Shown here in pieces: positions 1 to 5,605 of a stretch of DNA of 11,043 nucleotides. The stretch covers positions 1 through 11,043 of the forward strand of contig CABSMD010000067.1 of the NCBI GenBank assembly GCA_902478725.1. Reading direction: 5' to 3'. The translations under genes and the position numbers were made by a program. This DNA comes from an uncultured Clostridia bacterium. GTDB lineage: Bacteria; Bacillota; Clostridia; HGM11514. How positions within the stretch are numbered: the first letter of the stretch is position 1; each line of letters begins with the position of its first letter. A model generated the notes under the pieces. The model searched no databases, had not been told where the DNA came from, and saw nothing but the letters and a program-made list of their open reading frames with translations.

Positions 1-26
1 ACAGCAAAATATCCCCGAAAAATGAG

Positions 27-56
27 TTATGCACAAAGTTATCCACATTATCCACA
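27..56 (+). promoter_or_regulatory. Tandem DnaA-box cluster
   Basis: Three 9-mers match the DnaA-box consensus TTATNCACA exactly: TTATGCACA at 27-35, TTATCCACA at 39-47 and TTATCCACA at 48-56. All have the same orientation, with spacings of 3 and 0 bases. A reverse-strand near match lies at 344-352 (AGTGGATAA, 8 of 9), and a weaker one at 75-83. Closely packed boxes like these are typical of oriC or a dnaA promoter in Firmicutes. No dnaA, dnaN or rpmH is visible in the window, so a dnaA gene would have to lie to the left. The boxes are certain as sequence; their role as an origin is inference. Confidence 0.75.
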
Positions 57-170
57 GTTTTGGTTATACCGGGCTGTGAATTGTTGAAATACGGACAAAC
101 CCGTTGAGCAGTAAGGCTTTGCGGGGAAGAACCCAGGTTTACGTAATCTTTTTGTAACATTATTATCCCG

Positions 171-215
171 GCGGCGTGAAAGGGGTATTTGGGGGAAACC
201 CTCCTTTTATGCCGC
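171..215. other. Large imperfect hairpin
   Basis: GCGGCGTGAAAGG (171-183) can pair over all 13 positions with CCTTTTATGCCGC (203-215) if two G-U pairs are allowed in RNA. The loop of 19 bases (184-202) has further G-run/C-run pairing potential. No T-tract follows on either side, so it is not a classical intrinsic terminator. The two G-U pairs favour an RNA rather than a DNA cruciform role. No function is assigned. Confidence 0.45.
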
Positions 216-302
216 TGCGTGTCGATTCTGCGATAAAAACAGGCTGCTCTGGCAACGGATTGCGTGCCGCGTTTACCGCCGGCCTGATTGTCTCTCCCCA
301 TT

Positions 303-403
303 GGTCAATTGGGTTGGTATTGGTCGTTTTTTGTGTATGTTAAAGTGGATAAATGTAAATATATAGTCGATTTAAGTAAATTTTTGGTCGAATTTTTGTC
401 AAA
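303..403 (+). repeat. Helically phased Spo0A-box-like array
   Basis: Degenerate 7-mers of the form NGT(C/A/G)(G/A)A(T/A) recur every 10-11 bases: AGTGGAT at 344, TGTAAAT at 354, AGTCGAT at 365, AGTAAAT at 375, GGTCGAA at 386 and TGTCAAA at 397. Every GT dinucleotide between 344 and 403 belongs to this series. A less regular continuation runs leftwards (TGTATGT 334, GGTCGTT 322, GGTTGGT 312, GGTCAAT 303; steps 10, 12, 10, 9). The motif resembles the Spo0A box TGTCGAA, and the last unit overlaps the -35 hexamer of the downstream promoter. Because the next gene is a bare Spo0A DNA-binding domain, the array is probably its own operator. The pattern is seen; the ligand is inferred. Confidence 0.55.
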
Positions 404-424
404 ATCAAATTTTTATTTTAAAAT
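396..424 (+). promoter_or_regulatory. Sigma-A-type promoter of the Spo0A-domain gene
   Basis: TTGTCA (396-401) and TAAAAT (419-424) are separated by exactly 17 bases, each one base from consensus. Transcription would start near 431, giving a leader of about 60 bases. The -35 hexamer overlaps the last unit of the phased array, where a bound Spo0A-like protein could touch or block RNA polymerase. Confidence 0.6.
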
Positions 425-492
425 ACTATTGGCAGCCAATTTTTTCCGCGCACAGCGCTGCCTTAAAATCCAGTATTAGGGAGGAAACAAAA

Positions 493-858
493 ATGAAATC
501 TACTATTGACCGTGTTTTGTTGGACCTGCGAGTTCCCAGTAAGTATGCTGGATTTCGCCAATTATCGCGAGCGGTAGAGCTGTCGATTCAAAACGAGGAC
601 TGCTTATTGAACATCAACCGCAACATCTATGAGGTGATCGCCGCGGAGTTTAACGTCGAAGCAAAATCCATTGAGAAAAATATCAGGACGTTGCTCGATG
701 CAGCATGGAAGCGGGGTTGCAGGGAACGGTACGAAACAATAACCGGCTATACCTACGAGGTCAGACCGACGGTCGGTGAATTTCTTGATACCGTATCGGC
801 CTACTGCCAGAAAGAGTTTCAGGTAACCGAACCAAAAGTAACACAGACAATGACGTAA
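493..858 (+). CDS. Stand-alone Spo0A C-terminal-domain protein (no receiver domain)
   Basis: The 121-residue product is almost entirely a Spo0A C-terminal (effector) domain. Residues 9-30 (LLDLRVPSKYAGFRQLSRAV region) correspond to the Spo0A segment around LGVPAHIKGYxYLREAI. Residues 45-75 (IYEVIAAEFN to AAWKRG) match the helix-turn-helix stretch ending AWSRG. There is no phospho-acceptor receiver domain, so activity cannot be controlled by direct phosphorylation as in true Spo0A (about 265 residues). The recognition-helix segment SRVER of Spo0A reads KSIEK here (aligned from memory), suggesting altered DNA specificity. AGGGAGGA seven bases before the ATG fixes the start. The C-terminal 15 residues are polar and look disordered. 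The gene has its own promoter behind a phased repeat array, and it converges on the next gene with a 15-base gap. Confidence 0.85.
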   Translation: MKSTIDRVLLDLRVPSKYAGFRQLSRAVELSIQNEDCLLNINRNIYEVIAAEFNVEAKSIEKNIRTLLDAAWKRGCRERYETITGYTYEVRPTVGEFLDTVSAYCQKEFQVTEPKVTQTMT

Positions 859-873
859 AAAGAACATCATGTT

Positions 874-1110
874 TTACATCGCCTGCACCACATCCTCAAT
901 GGCCTCTGATAAATGTAAAATGGACAATTGAGATTTGTTACAGGTGTTGACAAAATGCCGTGCTGTCTCAGAGTCAAGGAAAACATTTGGAATAAAAATG
1001 GTTTCAACGACCATTCCGTTGCGGCTTACCTTCCCCAGAACACCAAACGCAGTATAGCTTCCGGTATCGGGCTTCCATAAGAGTTCTTCGACTGCTTCAT
1101 AAACTGTCAT
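874..1110 (-). CDS. Small DUF6514-like protein
   Basis: This 78-residue soluble protein begins MTVYEAVEELLW and has no signal peptide or membrane segment. The pattern (SYTAFGVLG..., then VFLDSETARHFVNTCN, then LHLSEAIEDVV) resembles the small DUF6514 proteins of Clostridia, whose function is unknown. The family name is from memory and is moderately secure. A perfect GGAGGTGAT ribosome binding site precedes the ATG with normal spacing, which strongly supports a real gene. That site lies in the 3' arm of an 8-bp inverted repeat (1112-1136), so translation may be controlled by RNA folding. The gene is divergent from the response regulator and convergent with the Spo0A-domain gene; co-regulation with either is only a guess. 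Confidence 0.7.
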   Translation of the reverse strand: MTVYEAVEELLWKPDTGSYTAFGVLGKVSRNGMVVETIFIPNVFLDSETARHFVNTCNKSQLSILHLSEAIEDVVQAM

Positions 1111-1111
1111 T

Positions 1112-1136
1112 TTATCACCTCCCTTCGGGGTGATAA
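1112..1136 (-). promoter_or_regulatory. Inverted repeat sequestering a ribosome binding site
   Basis: TTATCACC (1112-1119) and GGTGATAA (1129-1136) are a perfect 8-bp inverted repeat around a 9-base loop. In the minus-strand transcript the downstream arm contains most of GGAGGTGATAAA, the ribosome binding site of the gene starting at 1110. The mRNA leader can thus mask its own Shine-Dalgarno sequence. A protein-binding operator palindrome is an equally simple reading. Confidence 0.55.
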
Positions 1137-1146
1137 TAATACCATA

Positions 1147-1175
1147 TTGAGGAATGAAAAGAGGTAAATTATAAA
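1147..1175 (+). promoter_or_regulatory. Probable promoter of the LytTR regulator gene
   Basis: TTGAGG (1147-1152) and TATAAA (1170-1175) are 17 bases apart. Transcription would start near 1182, leaving a leader of about 70 bases before the response regulator. No LytTR-type direct repeat was recognised nearby. Confidence 0.45.
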
Positions 1176-1253
1176 ATTGTCAAAGAAATCAATGAAAAAG
1201 GAAAAAAATAACCATTGGCCTGCCTCGGAACAACACAGGAGTTGATATGAATA

Positions 1254-1964
1254 ATGAATGCCGCAGTTTGTGATGACAGTGCCATAGACCGGGATCTGAT
1301 TTTTTATCTGCTGAAACGTTATGCGGATGAACATTTGCTGGACATCGCTATAGCAGAATATGAAACCGGAACCGGTCTGCTTTATGAGATAGAGGACGGA
1401 GCCTGCTTTGATGCAGTTTTTCTTGATATTTATCTGGGCGACATGCTGGGAATCGACCTGGCTCGCCAATTACGGGAGCTTCGGTATCATCGCAGCATCA
1501 TCTTTACTACCTGTACTTCTGAATTCGCCGTGGACGGCTACGATGTTTCGGCGGCTGGATACCTTTTGAAGCCCTACGATTACCAGAAGCTGTGCGTGAT
1601 TATGGATCGGATCGTCCAAAAACCAAATTACGAGTACACCATCCGCATGCGTTCGCAAATCATAAATATTCCGTATTCGGAGATTCTTTATACGGAAAGC
1701 TGCAACGCCAGATGCCTCCTGCACCGGAGTAACGGCGAAATTTATACAATATACAAAAAGCTCGATACGATAGAGGAGGAACTGAATGACCGGCGTTTTT
1801 TGCGTTGCCATAAAAGTTATCTGGTAAATATGGATTATATCCAGCAGGCGGATAAACAATTTTTACTGAAAACAGGAGATATCGTCGCCATCCGGCAGAG
1901 GGATCTGAAACGGATGCGCAATGCGTATCTGTCTTATGTTTCAAAAGCGGAACATAACAGTTGA
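1254..1964 (+). CDS. LytTR-family response regulator (AgrA/LytR type), orphan
   Basis: The 236-residue protein has a CheY-like receiver at about 1-120 and a LytTR DNA-binding domain at about 128-230. Receiver landmarks are the acidic pair D7-D8, phospho-acceptor D58 in VFLDIYLGD, T85/T86 and K106 in LLKPYDY. The LytTR part contains the family hallmark RFLRCHKSYLVN (181-192). It should be a cytoplasmic transcription factor activated by a histidine kinase, binding direct repeats upstream of targets. No kinase or peptide-signal gene lies beside it, so the partner is unknown. The start is chosen because MNAAVCDD lines up with the family N terminus and a stop lies two codons upstream. However, AGGAG at 1237-1241 is 12 bases away, better placed for an out-of-frame ATG at 1247. 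Confidence 0.9.
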   Translation: MNAAVCDDSAIDRDLIFYLLKRYADEHLLDIAIAEYETGTGLLYEIEDGACFDAVFLDIYLGDMLGIDLARQLRELRYHRSIIFTTCTSEFAVDGYDVSAAGYLLKPYDYQKLCVIMDRIVQKPNYEYTIRMRSQIINIPYSEILYTESCNARCLLHRSNGEIYTIYKKLDTIEEELNDRRFLRCHKSYLVNMDYIQQADKQFLLKTGDIVAIRQRDLKRMRNAYLSYVSKAEHNS

Positions 1965-2020
1965 AATGGCAAAGACGGGTGCCGCTTACCAAACAAACAA
2001 AAATTTATCTATTTTGTCCC

Positions 2021-2049
2021 TTGATTCGCAGGTCGTAATACAGTATAAT
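2021..2049 (+). promoter_or_regulatory. Promoter of the hisD-to-pyrG operon
   Basis: TTGATT (2021-2026) and a perfect TATAAT (2044-2049) are separated by 17 bases. Transcription would begin near 2056, only about 40 bases before the chosen HisD start. That leaves no room for a T-box or a his leader peptide attenuator, so classical histidine-responsive attenuation is not visible. Confidence 0.65.
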
Positions 2050-2094
2050 AGTAACATCTGTGATTTGCAAAGAACAAAAGGAATGGTGATAGGT

Positions 2095-3381
2095 ATGAAT
2101 AGATTCCGGCTGAAGGATATGACGGCGGAGCAGAAGCAAACCATCCTGCGCCGCGCTGAAACCGACATCAGCGCCTATATGGAAACGGCGCGGGAGATTT
2201 CGGAGGATGTACGCAAAAACGGCGACGAGGCGGTGCTGCGCTACACCGAGAAATTTGACCATGTGAAGCTGTCTGCCATCGCGGTTACGCAGGATGAGAT
2301 CGAGGCGGGCTATGCACGGCTTGATAAAGAGACCCGTGAGGCGATTGAATACGCGGCGGGCAATATCAGAAAATTCCACAGCGAGCAGATGCCGGAAGAA
2401 ATCTGGTTCACCAACGTCGACGACGGGATCATGGCAGGCGAGAAGGTCACGCCGGTCACCGACGTCTGTCTCTACGTCCCGCGCGGGAAGGGGAGCTTCC
2501 CGTCGGTGCTTTTGATGCTGGGTGTGCCGGCGGTGGTCGCGGGGGTTGAAAAGATTGTGGTGGTCACCCCGCCAAACGAACAGGGGGGGCTGGACGACGC
2601 CATCTGCGCGGCGGCCAAGGTGATTGGAATCCATGAAATCTACAAGGTGGGCGGTATTCAGGCGGTGGCCTCCGTTGCGTTCGGCACCGAGACCATCCCC
2701 AAGTGCAGTAAAATCATCGGGCCGGGAAACGCTTACGCTACGGCTGCAAAGCGTGTTCTGGCCAACTACATAGACACCGGCCTCCCGGCCGGGCCGAGCG
2801 AGTCGATTATTCTGGCGGATGAACACGCCGACCCACATAAGGTCGCCCTTGACTGGATGATTGAGGCCGAGCACGGGCCGGACTCCGCCGCGCTGCTGGT
2901 TACCCATTCCGAAAAGCTGGCCGATGCGGTGCTCCCGTTTGTTGAGGAGCAGCTTGCCAAAATTTCGGACAAGCGGCGGGAGTTTGTGCAGACCAATTTC
3001 TCCACCTACGGCGGGATCATCCTTACCGATTCTTTGGAAGAATCGATCGCGTTTGTCAACGAATACGCGCCGGAGCACATGGAGGTCATGACCGAAAAGC
3101 CGTTCGACGTGCTGCCCAAGATCAAAAACGCGGGCGAGATTCTGCTGGGGGACTACGCCCCGATCACGCTCTGTAACTTTGTGATGGGGCCGAACGCCAT
3201 CCTGCCGACCGGCGGGTTTGCCAAAACCTGTTCCTCGGTGTCGGTCAACGACTTTTTGAAACGCAGCTCAATCGGCTATGTTTCAAAGGCCGGGTTTGAA
3301 CGGGTGCGTGACCATGCCTACCGCATCGCAAGGGCGGAGGGCTTTGACACCCACGCGTTGGCGGTAAAGGACAGGAAATAA
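2095..3381 (+). CDS. hisD: HisD-family dehydrogenase (histidinol dehydrogenase homologue) with altered zinc ligands
   Basis: The 428-residue length equals typical HisD, which oxidises L-histidinol to histidine with NAD and zinc. Family blocks present are GPGNAYATAAKR (209-220), PAGPSE (231-236), EAEHGPDS (257-264), NEYAPEHME (322-330) with the catalytic Glu-His pair E327/H328, and GGFAKTCSSVSVNDFLKRSS (373-392). Compared with E. coli HisD recalled from memory, zinc ligand Gln259 is E257 and zinc ligand Asp360 is N361. The substrate-binding His367 is A368. The other ligands are kept (H260, H420). It may therefore be a HisD-superfamily enzyme for another alcohol rather than true HisD. The start at 2095 follows GGTGAT (2085-2090); in-frame upstream codons reach back into the regulator gene and are not HisD-like. 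It is first in the operon. Confidence 0.85.
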   Translation: MNRFRLKDMTAEQKQTILRRAETDISAYMETAREISEDVRKNGDEAVLRYTEKFDHVKLSAIAVTQDEIEAGYARLDKETREAIEYAAGNIRKFHSEQMPEEIWFTNVDDGIMAGEKVTPVTDVCLYVPRGKGSFPSVLLMLGVPAVVAGVEKIVVVTPPNEQGGLDDAICAAAKVIGIHEIYKVGGIQAVASVAFGTETIPKCSKIIGPGNAYATAAKRVLANYIDTGLPAGPSESIILADEHADPHKVALDWMIEAEHGPDSAALLVTHSEKLADAVLPFVEEQLAKISDKRREFVQTNFSTYGGIILTDSLEESIAFVNEYAPEHMEVMTEKPFDVLPKIKNAGEILLGDYAPITLCNFVMGPNAILPTGGFAKTCSSVSVNDFLKRSSIGYVSKAGFERVRDHAYRIARAEGFDTHALAVKDRK

Positions 3382-3396
3382 AGAGGAGGCCACAGA

Positions 3397-4014
3397 ATGC
3401 AGGTGACCAGAAAAACAAATGAATCGAAGATCGAGGTGCGCCTCGACCCGGCGGGTTTGGGGCCGGACTATAAAAAGGGTCTGTATACCCCCTGCGCGAT
3501 GCTCAGCCATATGCTGGAGCATATCGCCTACAGAAGCGGGATCGGCATCGTGGTGGACTGCCGCTATGACGATGGGTTTTCCCTTCCACATGTTCTGTTC
3601 GAAGACCTGGGGATCACATTGGGCCGGGCGTTTGCGGAGCTTTTGGAGAGACAGCGCGCACAAGGCGCTTATGGCTTTGGTGATGCGGTTGGTATCATCG
3701 ATGAGGCCTATGCGCGCGCGGCGTTCAGCTTTGAGTCCCGCGCCCTGTTCGTATTTGACAGTCAGGTCGCAATCCCCGCGCTGTGCGAGGACTGCAAGAG
3801 CGAAGACCTGCACACCTTCTTAGATGGGTTCTGCCAGGGGGCGCGTTGTACGCTCCACTTGGACGTTTGTAAAGGAGAGAATGCCCATCATATCTGGGAG
3901 GCGTGTTACCGCGCGGTTGGCTCGGCGCTGGAGAGGGTGTTTGCCAAGAATCCGACACGAGCAGGCAAAACATCCGGCGTGGCAGGCGCGATCACGTTTG
4001 AAATCAAAGTATGA
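3397..4014 (+). CDS. hisB: Divergent HisB-like protein (imidazoleglycerol-phosphate dehydratase family)
   Basis: This 205-residue protein has the IGPD fold signature. MLSHMLEHIA (35-44) corresponds to the FDHML motif, EDLGITLGRAF (69-79) to EDxGIxLGxAL, IDEAYAR (101-107) to MDEALAR, and NAHHIWEACYRA (162-173) to the second HHxxE metal site. The first metal motif, normally DDHHTxED, reads LPHVLFED (63-70). One His is replaced (V66) and the preceding acidic pair is gone. The C-terminal GxPSTKG-type segment is also altered. IGPD is a manganese enzyme of histidine synthesis that needs both His pairs, so this copy may have changed substrate or lost activity. Ribosome binding site AGAGGAGG; 15 bases after hisD. 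Its last codons overlap the next start in an ATGA, implying translational coupling. Confidence 0.75.
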   Translation: MQVTRKTNESKIEVRLDPAGLGPDYKKGLYTPCAMLSHMLEHIAYRSGIGIVVDCRYDDGFSLPHVLFEDLGITLGRAFAELLERQRAQGAYGFGDAVGIIDEAYARAAFSFESRALFVFDSQVAIPALCEDCKSEDLHTFLDGFCQGARCTLHLDVCKGENAHHIWEACYRAVGSALERVFAKNPTRAGKTSGVAGAITFEIKV

Positions 4015-5039
4015 GACTGCATGTAACGGATTATCACACCGTCCTGTTTGACATGGACGGTGTGATTACGAGCGAATATAATTATTGGATTGCGGCGGCG
4101 CTGACCGTATGGGAATGTATGGCCAACGCCCCCATTGCGTGGATCGAGGAACACGCATCCGAGCTGATGTCCCGCGTGTTCTGCCAGACCCGGACCATCC
4201 GGCGGGCAAAGCAGGCCGGAGTCAACACCAACTGGGACTTGGGGTATGTGACGCTGTGCTTGAGTAAATATGCACGGGTAAGCCATCCGGACTGGACATT
4301 GGACAGCTGCTTTGCATATGCGGAGGATTTTTTGAAACAATCCCCCCTGCGCGCGCCCGCGCTGTATCATGAGGCGGCGGTGATGATGAATCGCGCCCTG
4401 CCGCGTATGGATGATTATTGGGAGCATGAACGGGATTTTTGGCAGTATATGAAGGACCGCTTCCAGCATTGGTATTTAGGGGACAAGCTGTATACCGAGA
4501 CCTACCATATCCGCCCGGCGGCGCCGGGGGTCAGGGGGCTGGTGTACCAGGAGAAGCCGGTCATACCGCTGGAGAAGATACGCTATGTGCTTGAACGTTT
4601 GCGCACGGCTGGTATCCGGCTTGGTGTGGGAACCGGCAGGCCGCGCGGCGAGATCGAAACGCCGCTGCGGGAATGGGGGCTGTACGACTATTTTGACCCC
4701 GATTCGTTGATTACCTATACCGATATCGAACAGGCGCAAAAAAAGCTGCTTTCTTATGGATTGGAAGGCAGCCTGGCAAAGCCCCATCCCTACATCTTCT
4801 TAAAGGGTGCGCTGGGCAGGGCGTTTGACGATTATAAAATCGCAACCGGACAGTTTGATGCCGCATGCACCCACGGTGTGCTGGTAGTGGGGGACGCGGG
4901 CTCGGATATTCTGGCGGCGCAGGCGGCGGGCTTTGATTTTCTCGCGGTGCTGACCGGCATATCGGGCCGGGCGGAACGTCCCTATTTTGAACAAAACCAT
5001 GCGACCTATATTCTGGACGATATCTCCCAGATGATATAG
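4011..5039 (+). CDS. HAD-superfamily hydrolase with a large cap domain
   Basis: All four HAD motifs are visible in this 342-residue cytoplasmic protein. Motif I is LFDMDGVIT (12-20) with nucleophile D14 and acid/base D16. Motif II is GVGTGRPRG (205-213) with T208. Motif III is AKPHP (256-260) with K257, and motif IV is GDAGSDILAAQ (294-304). The 170 residues between motifs I and II form an unusually large helical C1 cap rich in Trp and Tyr. The family cleaves phosphate esters or phosphonates. It overlaps the HisB-like gene by four bases (ATGA), suggesting a phosphatase step acting with that protein, but it does not resemble the histidinol-phosphatase half of E. coli HisB. The substrate is unknown. 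Confidence 0.8.
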   Translation: MRLHVTDYHTVLFDMDGVITSEYNYWIAAALTVWECMANAPIAWIEEHASELMSRVFCQTRTIRRAKQAGVNTNWDLGYVTLCLSKYARVSHPDWTLDSCFAYAEDFLKQSPLRAPALYHEAAVMMNRALPRMDDYWEHERDFWQYMKDRFQHWYLGDKLYTETYHIRPAAPGVRGLVYQEKPVIPLEKIRYVLERLRTAGIRLGVGTGRPRGEIETPLREWGLYDYFDPDSLITYTDIEQAQKKLLSYGLEGSLAKPHPYIFLKGALGRAFDDYKIATGQFDAACTHGVLVVGDAGSDILAAQAAGFDFLAVLTGISGRAERPYFEQNHATYILDDISQMI

Positions 5040-5070
5040 GCGCATTTCTTGTGACAAGGAAGGTGGAAGG

Positions 5071-5601
5071 ATGTACAAAATCACCGCGCCGTTTGATGAG
5101 ACGGTGCTGCAAACCTTAAAAGCGGGAGACAGTGTACTTTTAAGCGGTACGATCTATACGGCGCGTGACGCCGCGCACAAACGGATGGTGGAAATGCTGC
5201 AAAATGGTGGCCCACTTCCGGTGAGCCTTGCGGGGCAGGTGATCTACTATGCCGGGCCGACGCCCGCAAAGCCCGGACAGGTCATCGGCTCCTGCGGTCC
5301 GACCACCAGCGGCAGGATGGACGCTTACGCCCCCTTACTGATCGAACGCGGCCTCAGGGGAATGATCGGCAAGGGTGAGCGCACCGATGAGGTGTACCGC
5401 GCGATGAAGGAATATGGCTGCGTCTACCTCGGCGCAATCGGCGGTGCGGGCGCGTTGATCTCAAAGTGTGTCCGTTCCTGCGAGGTGGTCGCCTATGAGG
5501 ATTTGGGAACCGAGGCGATTCGGCGGCTTACGGTCGTTGACATGCCGCTTACCGTAATCGGCGATGTCTATGGCGGCAACTTGTACAGGCAGAGGACGTG
5601 A
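5071..5601 (+). CDS. Fumarase/tartrate dehydratase beta subunit (class I, C-terminal half)
   Basis: The 176-residue product matches the beta subunit of split class I [4Fe-4S] hydro-lyases. Landmarks are SGTIYTARDAAHKR (25-38), GPTTSGRMD (about 76-84), the GKG loop (about 100-102), GAIGGAGAL and YEDLGTEAIRRL. These conserved Thr, Ser, Arg and Lys residues bind the dicarboxylate in the family. The iron-sulfur cluster is carried by the alpha subunit, which normally sits immediately upstream, but here that place is taken by the HAD gene. The enzyme would need an alpha subunit from elsewhere, or this subunit has another partner. The C terminus (GDVYGGNLYRQRT) is short. A GGAAGGTGGAAGG ribosome binding site precedes the ATG, 31 bases after the HAD gene. 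Confidence 0.85.
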   Translation: MYKITAPFDETVLQTLKAGDSVLLSGTIYTARDAAHKRMVEMLQNGGPLPVSLAGQVIYYAGPTPAKPGQVIGSCGPTTSGRMDAYAPLLIERGLRGMIGKGERTDEVYRAMKEYGCVYLGAIGGAGALISKCVRSCEVVAYEDLGTEAIRRLTVVDMPLTVIGDVYGGNLYRQRT

Positions 5602-5605
5602 TCGG

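Larger units (their letters stand above)
1..492. other. 492-bp gene-free leader and possible origin-proximal region
   Basis: No reading frame here has both a ribosome binding site and recognisable protein character. The left part holds DnaA boxes (27-56). The middle (about 120-290) is GC-richer and contains the hairpin at 171-215. The right part (about 320-425) is very AT-rich and holds the phased repeat array and the promoter of the Spo0A-domain gene. A one-mismatch Spo0A box (TGTCGAT) also sits at 220-226. DnaA boxes next to an AT-rich tract is the arrangement expected of a replication origin, but that remains unproven. Confidence 0.6.

Noticed and set aside
303..403. CRISPR-like array
   Set aside because: Repeat units of 7 bases at 10-11 base intervals leave no spacers, and the repeats are degenerate; the pattern fits helical phasing of a protein-binding array.
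288..479. Open frame of 63 codons on the plus strand upstream of the Spo0A-domain gene
   Set aside because: It starts with TTG without a ribosome binding site, runs through the AT-rich promoter and phased array, and its composition reflects AT-rich DNA (many Lys, Phe, Ile).
856..880. Possible terminator between the convergent Spo0A-domain and DUF6514-like genes
   Set aside because: The only inverted repeat is AT-only (GTAAAA with TTTTAC) and weak, so no intrinsic terminator can be claimed.
1660..1992. Minus-strand open frames opposite the response regulator
   Set aside because: They mirror the receiver and LytTR coding sequence and have no ribosome binding site.
1921..2094. 58-residue N-terminal extension of the HisD-like protein
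   Set aside because: It overlaps the end of the response regulator gene and crosses the operon promoter at 2021-2049. It has no HisD similarity; the start at 2095 gives the normal family length.
2005..3078. 357-codon open frame on the minus strand
   Set aside because: It lies opposite the HisD-like gene, is rich in Arg, His and Gly typical of antisense of a GC-rich gene, and has no ribosome binding site or family features.
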